Of a stretch of DNA of 64,000 bases, positions 34,895-43,199 are shown piece after piece (position 1 is the stretch's first letter; every line of letters starts with the position of its first letter). The stretch comes from CAVVAL01 sp963742725 (lineage in GTDB: Bacteria; Actinomycetota; Actinomycetes; Mycobacteriales; Cryptosporangiaceae). Location of the stretch: positions 1,302,001 to 1,366,000 of the forward strand of contig CAVUMX010000003.1 of the NCBI GenBank assembly GCA_963742725.1. The letters are read 5' to 3'. The notes under the pieces were generated by a model. That model worked only from the letters and a program-made list of their open reading frames with translations. It searched no databases and was not told where the DNA came from. The position numbers and the translations under genes were made by a program.

Positions 34895-34943
34895 TTCGGA
34901 CTTTTGAGGGTCGCGGAGCCCGCGGAACCCTCAAAAGTCCGAA
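34895..34943. repeat. Dispersed palindrome family A, copy 2 (probable terminator)
   Basis: Perfect 17-base arms (34895-34911 and 34927-34943) with the same sequence as copy 1 at 15827, and again a 15-base spacer (CGCGGAGCCCGCGGA). It starts 32 bases after the alginate-lyase-family stop and lies upstream of the Clp_N promoter, so a terminator role is natural here. Confidence 0.8.
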
Positions 34944-34959
34944 ACTCGACGACTGGGTG

Positions 34960-35006
34960 CGTCAACTCCGGGTTGACGATCAGAGTGCGTCAACCTAGGG
35001 TTGACG
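34960..35006 (+). promoter_or_regulatory. Tandem palindromes overlapping the Clp_N gene promoter
   Basis: Two similar inverted repeats, CGTCAACTCCGGGTTGACG (34960-34978) and CGTCAACCTAGGGTTGACG (34988-35006), have centres 28 bases apart. The first supplies TTGACG (34973-34978) as -35 and the second supplies TAGGGT (34996-35001) as -10, separated by exactly 17 bases. Transcription would start at or next to the ATG at 35009. A regulator bound to both would block the promoter completely. Confidence 0.75.
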
Positions 35007-35008
35007 AC

Positions 35009-35728
35009 ATGACGGATCCCACGCAGCTCACGCCCCCGGTACGCCTCGACGACCTCATCACCGCCATCAAGAAGGTCCATCCGGACGTCCTCGACCAGCT
35101 CTCCGACGCGGTCATCGCCGCCGACCACCTCGGCGAGCTGGCCGACCATCTCATCGGCCACTTCGTCGACCAGGCACGCCGCTCGGGCGCGTCCTGGACC
35201 GACATCGGCAAGAGCATGGGCGTCTCCAAGCAGGCGGCCCAGAAGCGGTTCGTCCCGAAGGACCCGGGGGAGGCCTCGGACCTCGACCCGAACCAGGGCT
35301 TCAGCCGCTTCACCCCGCGGGCACGCAACGTCGTGATCGCGGCGCAGAACGAGGCACGGGCCGCGCGCAACGACCAGATCCGCACGGAACACCTCGTGCT
35401 GGGGCTGCTGGCCGAGCCGGACGGAATCGCCGCCCGGGCCATCGTGGCGCGTGACATCACGCTGGACACCGTCCGAGAGAAGGCCACCGCGACGCTACCG
35501 CCGGCGGTCGACGAGGTGCCGGAGCTCGTGCCGTTCGACGCCAACGCCAAGAAGGCGCTCGAACTCACGTTCCGGGAAGCGCTGCGGATGGGCCACAACT
35601 ACATCGGCACCGAGCACATCCTTCTCGCGCTGCTGGAGCAGGAGGACGGCGACGGCGTCCTCGCCGGGCTCGGCATCGACAAGTCGACCACCGAATCGGC
35701 CATCACGACCATGCTCGCCGCGTACTGA
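35009..35728 (+). CDS. HTH plus Clp N-terminal-domain regulator
   Basis: 239 residues. Residues ~58-80 ('GASWTDIGKSMGVSKQAAQKRF') form a helix-turn-helix. Residues ~95-238 hold two Clp_N repeats ('FTPRARNVVIAAQNEARAARNDQIRTEHLVLGLLAEP' and 'KKALELTFREALRMGHNYIGTEHILLALLEQ'), the substrate-docking module of ClpA/ClpC, without any ATPase. Such proteins may sense Clp substrates or adaptors. The start codon coincides with the predicted transcription start (leaderless), and the paired palindromes suggest autorepression. Confidence 0.85.
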   Translation: MTDPTQLTPPVRLDDLITAIKKVHPDVLDQLSDAVIAADHLGELADHLIGHFVDQARRSGASWTDIGKSMGVSKQAAQKRFVPKDPGEASDLDPNQGFSRFTPRARNVVIAAQNEARAARNDQIRTEHLVLGLLAEPDGIAARAIVARDITLDTVREKATATLPPAVDEVPELVPFDANAKKALELTFREALRMGHNYIGTEHILLALLEQEDGDGVLAGLGIDKSTTESAITTMLAAY

Positions 35729-35812
35729 ACCGCGTGTCGCGCGGGATTCCGGCGGGGTCGGCTCAGTAGCGTGCGGCACGGTAATGACCGCACCTGAACG
35801 GGGGGCATCACG

Positions 35813-36277
35813 TTGTCTCGTATCAAACTCGCGTTATCCAGCATCGCCGCTGTGGCCGCCGCCGCCGCAGTCACCGTTGTCGGCGCCGCGCCGGCCCAGG
35901 CCGCGCAGGGCTGCGGCGGCACCCTCCTCGAGGAGTACGTCTACGCGGGCGGCTACGCCCAGGTCGACGTCTACCTGGAGAACGGCACGACGAACTGCCT
36001 GGTCAACCGCACGCGCGGCGACTCGTGGGGCCAGGCGGCCGGCATGGGTATCGCCGTGTCGAAGCGGGCCGCCGACATCCCGGCACCCGGCGGCGGCAGC
36101 CTGTGCGCCGGCTTCTCCGACACCGCGACCCGCAAGGGCGACTGCAGCCAGTCGTTCACGACATGGGCCGGTCCGGTCCGCATCCACGCGCCCAACGACT
36201 GCATCAGCTTCGGCGCGCGGGTGAACACGGGCGGCTTCATCAGCTCGCAGAAGTGGACCAACAAGCACTGCGGCTAG
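35813..36277 (+). CDS. Small secreted Cys-containing protein
   Basis: 154 residues from a TTG at 35813, with GGGGGG about seven bases upstream. The Sec signal 'RIKLALSSIAAVAAAAAVTVVGAAPAQA' is followed by a 125-residue mature protein with six Cys (for example 'GCGG', 'TNCLVN', 'SLCAGF', 'GDCSQ', 'NDCIS', 'HCG'), probably three disulphides. Family not recognised; similar small secreted actinomycete proteins are called hypothetical. It converges with the large repeat protein, leaving one base between stops. Confidence 0.7.
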   Translation: MSRIKLALSSIAAVAAAAAVTVVGAAPAQAAQGCGGTLLEEYVYAGGYAQVDVYLENGTTNCLVNRTRGDSWGQAAGMGIAVSKRAADIPAPGGGSLCAGFSDTATRKGDCSQSFTTWAGPVRIHAPNDCISFGARVNTGGFISSQKWTNKHCG

Positions 36278-36278
36278 C

Positions 36279-39200
36279 TCACGGCCACCAGCGGTAGACG
36301 TCGAGGATCGCGTCCACGTACTCGCGGGCCGCGTCGACGCCACCGAACTCGGCAGCGGCCGCCGCGAACACCGCACACTCGTCGCTCGGCTCCGGCTTCT
36401 CCTCGCGGAGCCGGGCGACGATGTCGCGGCGGCCTGCTCCCCGGCGCCATGCCCGCTGGGCGCGGATCAGGTCGCGATGGCCGTGCGCCGGGACGTGCCC
36501 GAACGGCGGCGCGGCGGGCAACCAGGTCACCGTCGCCGGATGGATCGCCAGGGCTTCGGCGACGACCGCCCAGCGCTCGGCGTCCGGCAGCCGCGGGGCG
36601 AGGTTGAGCAGCGGCGACATCCGGTCCGTGTCCCGGGTGAACACGGCGCGGACCGCCGCGAGCGTCTCGCCGACCAACCCGGCCGGCACGCGCCGGGCGA
36701 GCGTGTTGAACGTCCACACCAGACCGGAGCTGGCGCCGGCGTCGGATGTCCGCACCTGACTTGGGCTGGCGCCGGCGTCTCGGGCGACCGCAAGGAGCTG
36801 TTCCAGTTGGTCGGCGGGGAGGTCGCCGGCCAGGCAGGCGAGCGTGCTGCCGCGCGTACCGGCATCCTCGATCGCGGCCGCTGCGGCGAGGGCGGCGGGA
36901 TAGACAGCGGCCGCCGACGGGTGCTGAGCCGCCGCGCGGACGGCCTTCTGCAACGCCAGCGCGCGGTAGCCCGGCTCCTCGATGGCATCGGCCGCCGCCA
37001 GGACGGCAGCCCAGTCGTCCGGGTCGCGGCTGATGGCGGCCACCTCGGTGTATCCGTCGGCTCGGCGCGTGGGATGGACAGCGGCCCGTGCTTCGGCGTA
37101 CGAGGTGCCCTGCCGGGCGGCGATCCTGGCGAGCAGATCCGGGTCGCTCCACGTGCGGGCGAGGGCGAGTGCGTCGTCCACGGCGTCCGCGGGGAGGTGG
37201 TGAATGAGGGCTCTCAGGCCTTTGATCTGGGTGTCCGGATCGGACAGTGTGGCGAGGAAGCCGGTCAGGCTTTTCGTTTCGGCGCTGGTCAGAGTGGCGG
37301 CCCGGTCGGTCAGCGTGAGGAGCGGCCAGCTTTCGCCGACGTCGGCGTCCCGTTCGGCCACGACGGTGAGGATCGTGGCGAACGCGGCGGCGCGCTCGGT
37401 GGGCGGTAGGTGCGGGACGAGTCCGGCGAGGGCGGCGATCCGGTCGGGCTCGTAGGTCATGGCATTGGCCCGTTGCGCCGCCCGGCGGAGCTGGCGCTGG
37501 TTGAGGCGCGGCGCGAGCCCGGCCAGGACGCCGGCCAGCCATTCCGTGTAGTGGAACTCCGTGTCCAGTACCCGGTCGTGGAACCGGGCGGGCAGGGTGG
37601 GCGCCAGCTCGGCCAGGGTCCGGCCGCGCGCGAACTCGTCGTCGATGTCCAGGACCACCTCGACCAGGTCCGCGAGCGGAACATGCCGGGCGAGGGCGCG
37701 GCAGAGCCGTGCGCGCTCGTCCTCGTCGCCGACGGCGCGCAGGTCGGCCAGCAACCTGGGCAGTTCCGTGCGCTGCTCCGCGCTCGGCAGCCGGGCGAAC
37801 GCGTGCGCGAACCAGCCGATCCGGGTCTCCGCGCGCGGCTCGTCGCGGATGCGGGCGATGGCGCGGGCGAGTTCTGCGGTGACCACGTGCGGGCCGAGGA
37901 TCGTCCGGATCTCGCTTGCGGACGGACGGGACTGGTCGCGGAGCCGGCAGGCGTCGGCCTCCGCCAGGCACTCGTCGCGCCAGCGGACGGGTAACTCCTC
38001 GACGAACTCCGCCCAGAGAACGATCCAACCGGCCTCGCGGGCAGCGGCGACCGCCTCGGCATAGACAACGTCTGGCTCGGGCGGCGCGGCGGCGTCGGGT
38101 TCGGGCGGCGCGGCGGCGGGGAGCTGGGCCGCGAGGGCGGCGAGCGCGCGGGCGCGGTGCACGGCGCGGGTCACGCCACGGGCGGCGTCCAGCGCCTCTG
38201 CCAGCGCCACGCCGGTGTAGTGGCGGGCGTCGCGGGTCAGCATCCGGCCCAGGTAGCTGGGCCCTTGGCCGTCCCGTACCAGGCGGATCACCCGGACGAG
38301 CTGGTCCTCGGGCAGGTGCGGCGCCAGCCGGCCGATCCCGGTGCTGGCGTAGTTCTCGTAGTCGAGGTCGGGCAGTACCCGTTCCAGCCGCTCGACGGCC
38401 GGCGTGGGGGCATCCTCGGTGGGGACGGTCAACCCGTCGATGTACGGAGCCAGCTCACGCAGGGCCTGTGGTGAGCCGTCGCTCAGGGCGAGGGCTTCGG
38501 CGGCGACGGCCGCGCGGTCGTCCGCGGGGAGGAACGGCAGAAGCCAGATGAGGCAGGACCGCCTGGCGATCGGGTACTCGACGGTCCGGAACAGGGCCAG
38601 CGCCTCGGCGTGCTGGGCCGGGTACAGGGAGAGCAGGAGGGTGCCGCGCCGGTTCGGGTCGGTGATCGCGTCGATCGCCGCCTTGGCCCGGGGACGCAGG
38701 TCGGCGGTGAGCCGCGGCGCCAGCGCGAGGAGCGTGTCGTGCGCCGGGTACTCGAAAGCGGCGACCGCGTCGAGGACGGCGCCGTGGAGGCCGGCCGGTA
38801 GGTACGGCACGAGGCTGGCCAGCAGGCCGTCGCGCTCGTTTCTGGTGAACAAGGCGATGACGTCGTTGAGCTGCGGGCCAGTGAGGTGCGGTCCGAGCAG
38901 GGCGACGAGGGCAGCCTGGTCGGACGTCCGCACGCGGCCGTCCTGCCAGCTGGCGGTGGCGGCCTCCAGCGCGGCGCCCAGCACGGCAGCGGCGTCCCCC
39001 GGCGAGCCGTCGCCTGGTCTGCTGGCGGTCGGCCCGGTGGCGGTCGCGGCGCCGCCCGGCGCAGGCGCCGGCAGCAGGGCCGCGAACGCGCGGCAGCGGT
39101 CGGCCGGGTTCGTCAGGGCGTTGGCGTTCACGATCGCGCGGCGCGTCGTCCAGCGTCCGCTCTCGACCAGGCGGGCGGCGAACTGCCCGTCGATCGGCTG

Positions 39201-39611
39201 GGTGAGAGCGGCCTGGTCGGCGAGTACGCGGTACCGCAGCTCGCGCCCGAACGACGGTGCCAGCCGGCCGGCGGCGAGGTCGCGGTCGGTCTGTGCGGCG
39301 GCGGCCTTGCGGGCGGCGTTCACGTCGTCGCGGTAGCCCCTGAGCAGGCCGCGACGCTCGTGGGCGTCGAACCAGACGTTGGCGCCGTCCCGTTCGGCAA
39401 GGAGCAACCGGTGGACGTCGTCCGCCCGGCCGGCGGCGAGCAGGTGCCCGACCACGTCCCTGAGCCCCGCGTCGTGGCACCCGTGGGAGGCTGCCGGGAG
39501 GAGGGGGAGCCCGTCGTGGAGGCCGCCCCATCGCGCGAGCCAGAGGTCGGCGGCGCGGGAGTGCAGGAGCGCGGCGACGTGCGCGTGCGCCTGTTCACTC
39601 GTCTTGAACAC
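36279..39611 (-). CDS. Large helical-repeat protein, orphan STAND sensor half
   Basis: 1110 residues rich in Ala/Leu/Arg helices. Repeated phrases such as 'ALVALLGPHL', 'DRDGL...LVPYLPA', 'IGRLAPHLPEDQLVRVI' and 'LAGLAPRLNQRQLRRA' form an alpha-solenoid like the C-terminal sensors of actinobacterial STAND NTPases. The N-terminus ('AGRADDVHRLLLAERDGANVWFDAHERRGLLRGYRDDV') resembles the stretch that normally follows the NTPase and winged helix, yet there is no P-loop domain here or upstream. The GTG start has TACCCT seven bases before it, so the protein does begin here. The role is unknown; ligand or protein recognition is likely. Confidence 0.6.
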   Translation of the reverse strand: MFKTSEQAHAHVAALLHSRAADLWLARWGGLHDGLPLLPAASHGCHDAGLRDVVGHLLAAGRADDVHRLLLAERDGANVWFDAHERRGLLRGYRDDVNAARKAAAAQTDRDLAAGRLAPSFGRELRYRVLADQAALTQPIDGQFAARLVESGRWTTRRAIVNANALTNPADRCRAFAALLPAPAPGGAATATGPTASRPGDGSPGDAAAVLGAALEAATASWQDGRVRTSDQAALVALLGPHLTGPQLNDVIALFTRNERDGLLASLVPYLPAGLHGAVLDAVAAFEYPAHDTLLALAPRLTADLRPRAKAAIDAITDPNRRGTLLLSLYPAQHAEALALFRTVEYPIARRSCLIWLLPFLPADDRAAVAAEALALSDGSPQALRELAPYIDGLTVPTEDAPTPAVERLERVLPDLDYENYASTGIGRLAPHLPEDQLVRVIRLVRDGQGPSYLGRMLTRDARHYTGVALAEALDAARGVTRAVHRARALAALAAQLPAAAPPEPDAAAPPEPDVVYAEAVAAAREAGWIVLWAEFVEELPVRWRDECLAEADACRLRDQSRPSASEIRTILGPHVVTAELARAIARIRDEPRAETRIGWFAHAFARLPSAEQRTELPRLLADLRAVGDEDERARLCRALARHVPLADLVEVVLDIDDEFARGRTLAELAPTLPARFHDRVLDTEFHYTEWLAGVLAGLAPRLNQRQLRRAAQRANAMTYEPDRIAALAGLVPHLPPTERAAAFATILTVVAERDADVGESWPLLTLTDRAATLTSAETKSLTGFLATLSDPDTQIKGLRALIHHLPADAVDDALALARTWSDPDLLARIAARQGTSYAEARAAVHPTRRADGYTEVAAISRDPDDWAAVLAAADAIEEPGYRALALQKAVRAAAQHPSAAAVYPAALAAAAAIEDAGTRGSTLACLAGDLPADQLEQLLAVARDAGASPSQVRTSDAGASSGLVWTFNTLARRVPAGLVGETLAAVRAVFTRDTDRMSPLLNLAPRLPDAERWAVVAEALAIHPATVTWLPAAPPFGHVPAHGHRDLIRAQRAWRRGAGRRDIVARLREEKPEPSDECAVFAAAAAEFGGVDAAREYVDAILDVYRWWP

Positions 39612-39635
39612 GGGCGGGAGGGTACTGCGGGTCCG

Positions 39636-40598
39636 CTAGCCCCGCCGCTGCGCGAGCTGGTAGGCGCCAGCGGTGAACTCGGCGCCGAATTGGAGCAGGT
39701 CACGCCACCTGTCCGGGATCGCCGCCGCGCCGTCGCGCGCGCCCAGGAGTCCGCCCGCGATGGCGCCGTTGGTGTCGGTGTCGTACCCGAGCCGCACGAT
39801 GTCGACCAGGACGTCCACCAGCCCGCGTTCGTCGAGGACGGCGGCGATCGCCAGGCTGAGCGAATCCAGGACGTACCCGGCACCGTTGTCGGCGAGCCCG
39901 GTCTCGCCGGTCGCGGCCATCACGGCGGGTTCGACGCGCTGCCCGTGCCGGATCGCGGCGACCACGTCGTCGTTGCCGAGTTCGGTCGCGGCGGCGATAC
40001 CCACGGCGACCGCGTCAGCCGGGGACCCGCCGTCGATCAGCGCGGCGGCGATCTCGTTGTACGCCGCGCACGCGACCGTGCAGCGCGGATCGTCGTGGGT
40101 GATCGCCGAGATCTCCTGCGACTCCCGCAGGCGCTGGTCACGGTCGCGGACCGCGACGGCCGTGGGGATGCACCGCATGAGCGATCCGTTGCCAGCCCTG
40201 CCGACGCCGGCGCCGGCCGCACGCGGATCGCCCGTCTCGCTGTACCGGCCGAGCCCGGCGGCCGTCGCGTTGCCGATGTCGCGCGGCGCCGACCGTGCTT
40301 CGCGGTCGGGCCAGTCGCCCAGCACCCACGCCATCATGTTGTCGGCGGCCTCCCGGACCACGTCAGCCGTCCCTGACAGGTACGCCAGCAGGACGGCGCG
40401 GGTCAGGTCCGTGTCATCGGTGGCATGGCCGGGCGGCCAGTCGAACGGGCCACCGCCGACGATCTCGCGCAGCCCGTCCGGGTAGGTGTCGCGGATCTTC
40501 GCCCAGGGCGAGAACTCGACCGTCGCGCCGAGCGCGTCCCCGGCATGGACTCCCAGTAGCGCGCCGGCCATCCGGCTCTCGATCGTCATCCGCGTCAT
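39636..40598 (-). CDS. ADP-ribosylglycohydrolase-family protein
   Basis: 320 residues. 'RMAGALLGVHAGDALGATVEF', 'PPGHATDDTDLTRAVL' (TDDT metal-binding block), 'GNGSLMRCIPTAV', 'SAITHDDPRCTVAC' and 'YDTDTNGAIAGGLLGA' are the binuclear-magnesium motifs of the DraG/ARH family, which remove ADP-ribose from modified proteins or other molecules. The ATG overlaps the stop of the upstream methyltransferase-like gene (ATGA). The large repeat protein starts 24 bases after its stop. Confidence 0.9.
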   Translation of the reverse strand: MTRMTIESRMAGALLGVHAGDALGATVEFSPWAKIRDTYPDGLREIVGGGPFDWPPGHATDDTDLTRAVLLAYLSGTADVVREAADNMMAWVLGDWPDREARSAPRDIGNATAAGLGRYSETGDPRAAGAGVGRAGNGSLMRCIPTAVAVRDRDQRLRESQEISAITHDDPRCTVACAAYNEIAAALIDGGSPADAVAVGIAAATELGNDDVVAAIRHGQRVEPAVMAATGETGLADNGAGYVLDSLSLAIAAVLDERGLVDVLVDIVRLGYDTDTNGAIAGGLLGARDGAAAIPDRWRDLLQFGAEFTAGAYQLAQRRG

Positions 40599-41098
40599 GA
40601 TGGCGTACCGCCCTGCCACGGGTTCAGGCGCGGCCACCAGGCGGGCACGGCGTCGCGGTAGGCGTCGTAGTCGGCACCGAACTGGCGGCGCAGCGTCGGC
40701 TCCTCGTACCAGCGGACGAACGCGGCCGTGACGGCCCAGACGACCACCGCGTACACCAGCAGCGCCGGACGGCCGAACAGTAGCCCCTGGCCCAGGATCG
40801 CGCCGACGACCGCGACGTACATGGGGTTGCGGACGTGCCGGTACAGCCCGCCCACCACCAGCCGCTCCGTCGGCGCGACCGGCGCGGGGGTGCCTGACCC
40901 CTCCATCACGAACCGCATGAACGCGTCCACCAGGACGAGCACGCACACCACGAGCAACGCGCCGCCCACCACCCGCAGCAGCAGCCAGGTGGGACGCGCG
41001 TCCCACCCCGTGATCCACCACGGCACCAGCCCGGCGACGACGCCCGGAGCCAACGCGAAGAACAGGGACGCACCGGCTGCTGCGGAGGCTCTGCGCAC
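40595..41098 (-). CDS. Isoprenylcysteine carboxyl-methyltransferase-like membrane protein
   Basis: 167 residues with four or five hydrophobic segments. The C-terminal motif 'LVVGGLYRHVRNPMYVAVVGAILGQGLLFG' and 'VRWYEEPTLRRQFGADYDAYRDAVPAWWPR' is typical of the ICMT/PEMT (NnrU-like) family: R-H-P/N-x-Y and a terminal E-E-x-x-L-x-x-x-F-G-x-x-Y. These proteins bind S-adenosylmethionine at the membrane; the substrate is unknown. The GTG start lies seven bases after TACACT, so it is probably leaderless. It is divergent from cutA. Confidence 0.85.
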   Translation of the reverse strand: MRRASAAAGASLFFALAPGVVAGLVPWWITGWDARPTWLLLRVVGGALLVVCVLVLVDAFMRFVMEGSGTPAPVAPTERLVVGGLYRHVRNPMYVAVVGAILGQGLLFGRPALLVYAVVVWAVTAAFVRWYEEPTLRRQFGADYDAYRDAVPAWWPRLNPWQGGTPS

Positions 41099-41105
41099 GC
41101 CGCCC

Positions 41106-41129
41106 AGTGTAGAAACGATGCTCTACTGT
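41106..41129. promoter_or_regulatory. Back-to-back leaderless promoters, ICMT-like gene and cutA
   Basis: Only 36 bases separate the two GTG starts. TACACT on the minus strand (41111-41106) lies seven bases before one start, and TACTGT on the plus strand (41124-41129) lies five bases before the other. Both fit the -10 position of leaderless transcripts. The -35 regions would overlap the opposite promoter, so simultaneous firing may be exclusive. Confidence 0.5.
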
Positions 41130-41134
41130 CTCCC

Positions 41135-41449
41135 GTGGCTGACTACTGCGTGGTGCTCACCACGACCGACAGCAAGGACAACGCCCAGGCGCTCGCGCGC
41201 GCCGTCGTCGCGGCCCGGTTGGCGGCGTGCGCGCAGATCGTGGGTCCGATCGAGAGCGTGTACCGGTGGGACGGCGAGATCGACGACGCCGCCGAGTACC
41301 AGGTCTGGTTCAAGACGCGCACCGAGCGGTACGACGCGCTCGCCCAGGCACTGGCCGACGCGCACACCTACGACGTCCCGGAGATCATCCGGCTGCCGAT
41401 CGACGCCGGCTCAGCCGCCTACCTGCGCTGGATCGACACCGAGACCTGA
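41135..41449 (+). CDS. cutA: Divalent-cation tolerance protein CutA
   Basis: 104 residues, the full length of the family. 'VVLTTTDSKDNAQALARAVVAARLAACAQIVGPIESVYRWDGEIDDAAEYQVWFKT' and 'HTYDVPEIIRLPIDAGSAAYLRWI' contain the conserved Cys-Ala-Q, 'Y-x-W-x-G', 'K-T' and 'Y-x-x-P-E-I' positions. CutA forms a ferredoxin-like trimer and has been linked to copper tolerance and to allosteric binding, but its cellular job is still unclear. A palindrome follows 12 bases after the stop. Confidence 0.95.
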   Translation: MADYCVVLTTTDSKDNAQALARAVVAARLAACAQIVGPIESVYRWDGEIDDAAEYQVWFKTRTERYDALAQALADAHTYDVPEIIRLPIDAGSAAYLRWIDTET

Positions 41450-41460
41450 CCGCGGCACCT

Positions 41461-41516
41461 CCCGGTTTGGGCGACATCTCTGTCGCTATAGCCACCAACA
41501 TGTCGCCCGAACCGGG
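41461..41516 (+). terminator. Dispersed palindrome family B, copy 1, after cutA
   Basis: A 17-base stem (41461-41477 with 41500-41516; one G-U pair in the plus-strand RNA) encloses a 22-base loop. The inner stem GGGCGACAT/ATGTCGCCC, a CTAT-containing loop and an AACCGGGGG flank are shared with the copy at 63524. It starts 12 bases after the cutA stop. A second, very GC-rich dyad follows at about 41517-41560. Confidence 0.8.
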
Positions 41517-41642
41517 GGCGGGCGGGGCGGGCGGGGCAGTCGCGGCCGCCCGCCCGCCCGCTTGCTGGAATGCGCAGGTGGGCGCACGCGGCCGCCTGTC
41601 GGGTGAGACTGGCCGGGCAGGCTCACGAGGGGAGACACGGGG

Positions 41643-43154
41643 ATGTCCGAAGTTGAGCGGAGCCGGCGCGAGTTCCTGCGCTGGCTGTCCATGACAGGTG
41701 TCGGGGTCGCGGCGAGCATGGCGTTACCCGCCACGGCGGCGGCGACCAACCCGGACGTGACGGTGCTCCGGAACGGCACGGTGATCGACGGTACGGGCGC
41801 GCCGCCCCGTCCTAACGCGACGATCGTGCTGGTCGGCGACCGCATCGTGTGGGCGGGCGGCCAGCGGGACGTGCCGGTTCCGGCGGATGCGCGGGTGGTC
41901 GACATCCGGGGCAAGTTCGTCGTTCCGGGCTTGTGGGACACCCACAGCCACGGCAGCGACATCGTCGACATCTTCCCGCCGCTGTTCGTCGCGAACGGGG
42001 TGACGGGCGTCCGGGAGATGTGGGGGTACGCGGAGAACCGCGCGATCCGCGACCAGATCGAGGCGGGCGAGCTGCTCGGACCGCGGATGATCATGGCCAG
42101 CAGCATCATCGACGGTCCGGTGTCACTGCTGGGGCCGCCGGTGACGAAGGTGGGCACGGAGGCTGAGGCGCGCGCGGCCGTCCGCACGGCGAAGGCCGAA
42201 CGCTCGGACTTCATGAAGACCTACAGCTACCTGGGGACGGCCGAGCACGCGGCGATCATCGACGAGGCGCGTCAGGTTGGCCTGCCGGTGGCCGGGCACT
42301 GGGCCTACCGGACGTCGTACGTGGGAGCGGCCGAGGCCGGTCACCGGTCGTTCGAGCACCTGTTCGGACTGTCGTTCGCCACGTCGAGCCGCGAGTCGGA
42401 GTACCTGGCCACCCTCGCGGCCACCCCGTTCGACCCGGCGAACCCGCGCACGTTCTTCAACCTGGCCCGGGACCTGGAACGCCAGTCGGCGCTGACGTTC
42501 AGCCCGGCGAAGGCCCGCCGCGTGTTCGAACGGCTGGCGGCGGCCGGGAGCTGGCAGTCGCCGACGTTGAAGGTGCTCCAGGTGATGAGCTCGCCGGCGG
42601 ACCGGTTCGCGAACGACCCGCGCCTGAAGTACATCCCGGCCTGGATCAAGCAGTTCTGGGCGGACCGGCTCGGGCTGTTCGCGCCGAAGACGCCCGAGCA
42701 GATCGCGCAGTACCGGGTGTTCTTCGCGTCGCAGCAGCGGCTCGTCGGGGCGGCGGCGCACGCGGGCGTCGGCGTGATCGGCGGCACCGACGCGCTCAAC
42801 CCGTACTGCATCCCGGGTTTCGGCACCCACGACGACCTGGTGCTGCTGGTGGAGTCCGGCCTGTCGCCGATGCGCGCGTTGCAGACCGTCACCCGCGACG
42901 CCGCGCGGTTCCTGGGGCTGGCGCACACGGTCGGGACGGTCACGGCCGGCAAGGCCGCCGACCTGCTCGTCCTCGACGCCAACCCGCTCGCCGACATCCG
43001 CAACACGCAGCGGATCCACGCCGTCGTGGTGCGCGGCCGGCTCATCGAACGCGCCGAGCGGGAGCAGATCCTGGCCGATGTGGAGGAAGCGGCGAACGCG
43101 CCGACCGCCCCCGCGCGGTCGGCCGCGATCCTCGCCCGCTCCGCCTGCTGCTGA
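41643..43154 (+). CDS. Tat-exported metal-dependent amidohydrolase
   Basis: 503 residues. 'SRREFLRWLSMTGVGVAAS' is a twin-arginine signal. The amidohydrolase barrel starts 'VTVLRNGTVIDGTG' and 'GKFVVPGLWDTHSHG' (HxH ligands). It continues with a candidate carboxylated Lys in 'SDFMKTYSY', His in 'GLPVAGHWAY', His in 'RSFEHLFG', and the catalytic Asp in 'GVIGGTDALNP', then 'GTVTAGKAADLLVLDANPLADI'. This is the imidazolonepropionase/prolidase-like subgroup. The substrate is unknown. GGGGAG precedes the ATG. Confidence 0.9.
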   Translation: MSEVERSRREFLRWLSMTGVGVAASMALPATAAATNPDVTVLRNGTVIDGTGAPPRPNATIVLVGDRIVWAGGQRDVPVPADARVVDIRGKFVVPGLWDTHSHGSDIVDIFPPLFVANGVTGVREMWGYAENRAIRDQIEAGELLGPRMIMASSIIDGPVSLLGPPVTKVGTEAEARAAVRTAKAERSDFMKTYSYLGTAEHAAIIDEARQVGLPVAGHWAYRTSYVGAAEAGHRSFEHLFGLSFATSSRESEYLATLAATPFDPANPRTFFNLARDLERQSALTFSPAKARRVFERLAAAGSWQSPTLKVLQVMSSPADRFANDPRLKYIPAWIKQFWADRLGLFAPKTPEQIAQYRVFFASQQRLVGAAAHAGVGVIGGTDALNPYCIPGFGTHDDLVLLVESGLSPMRALQTVTRDAARFLGLAHTVGTVTAGKAADLLVLDANPLADIRNTQRIHAVVVRGRLIERAEREQILADVEEAANAPTAPARSAAILARSACC

Positions 43155-43162
43155 ACACCGCG

Positions 43163-43194
43163 CCGCCCGCCCTGGCCGAGCCCGGGGCGGGCGG
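43163..43194. terminator. Bidirectional hairpin between convergent genes
   Basis: CCGCCCGCCC (43163-43172) pairs with GGGCGGGCGG (43185-43194) around a 12-base loop. It occupies the 45-base gap between the amidohydrolase and EamA stops and can serve both. Confidence 0.7.
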
Positions 43195-43199
43195 TGCTC

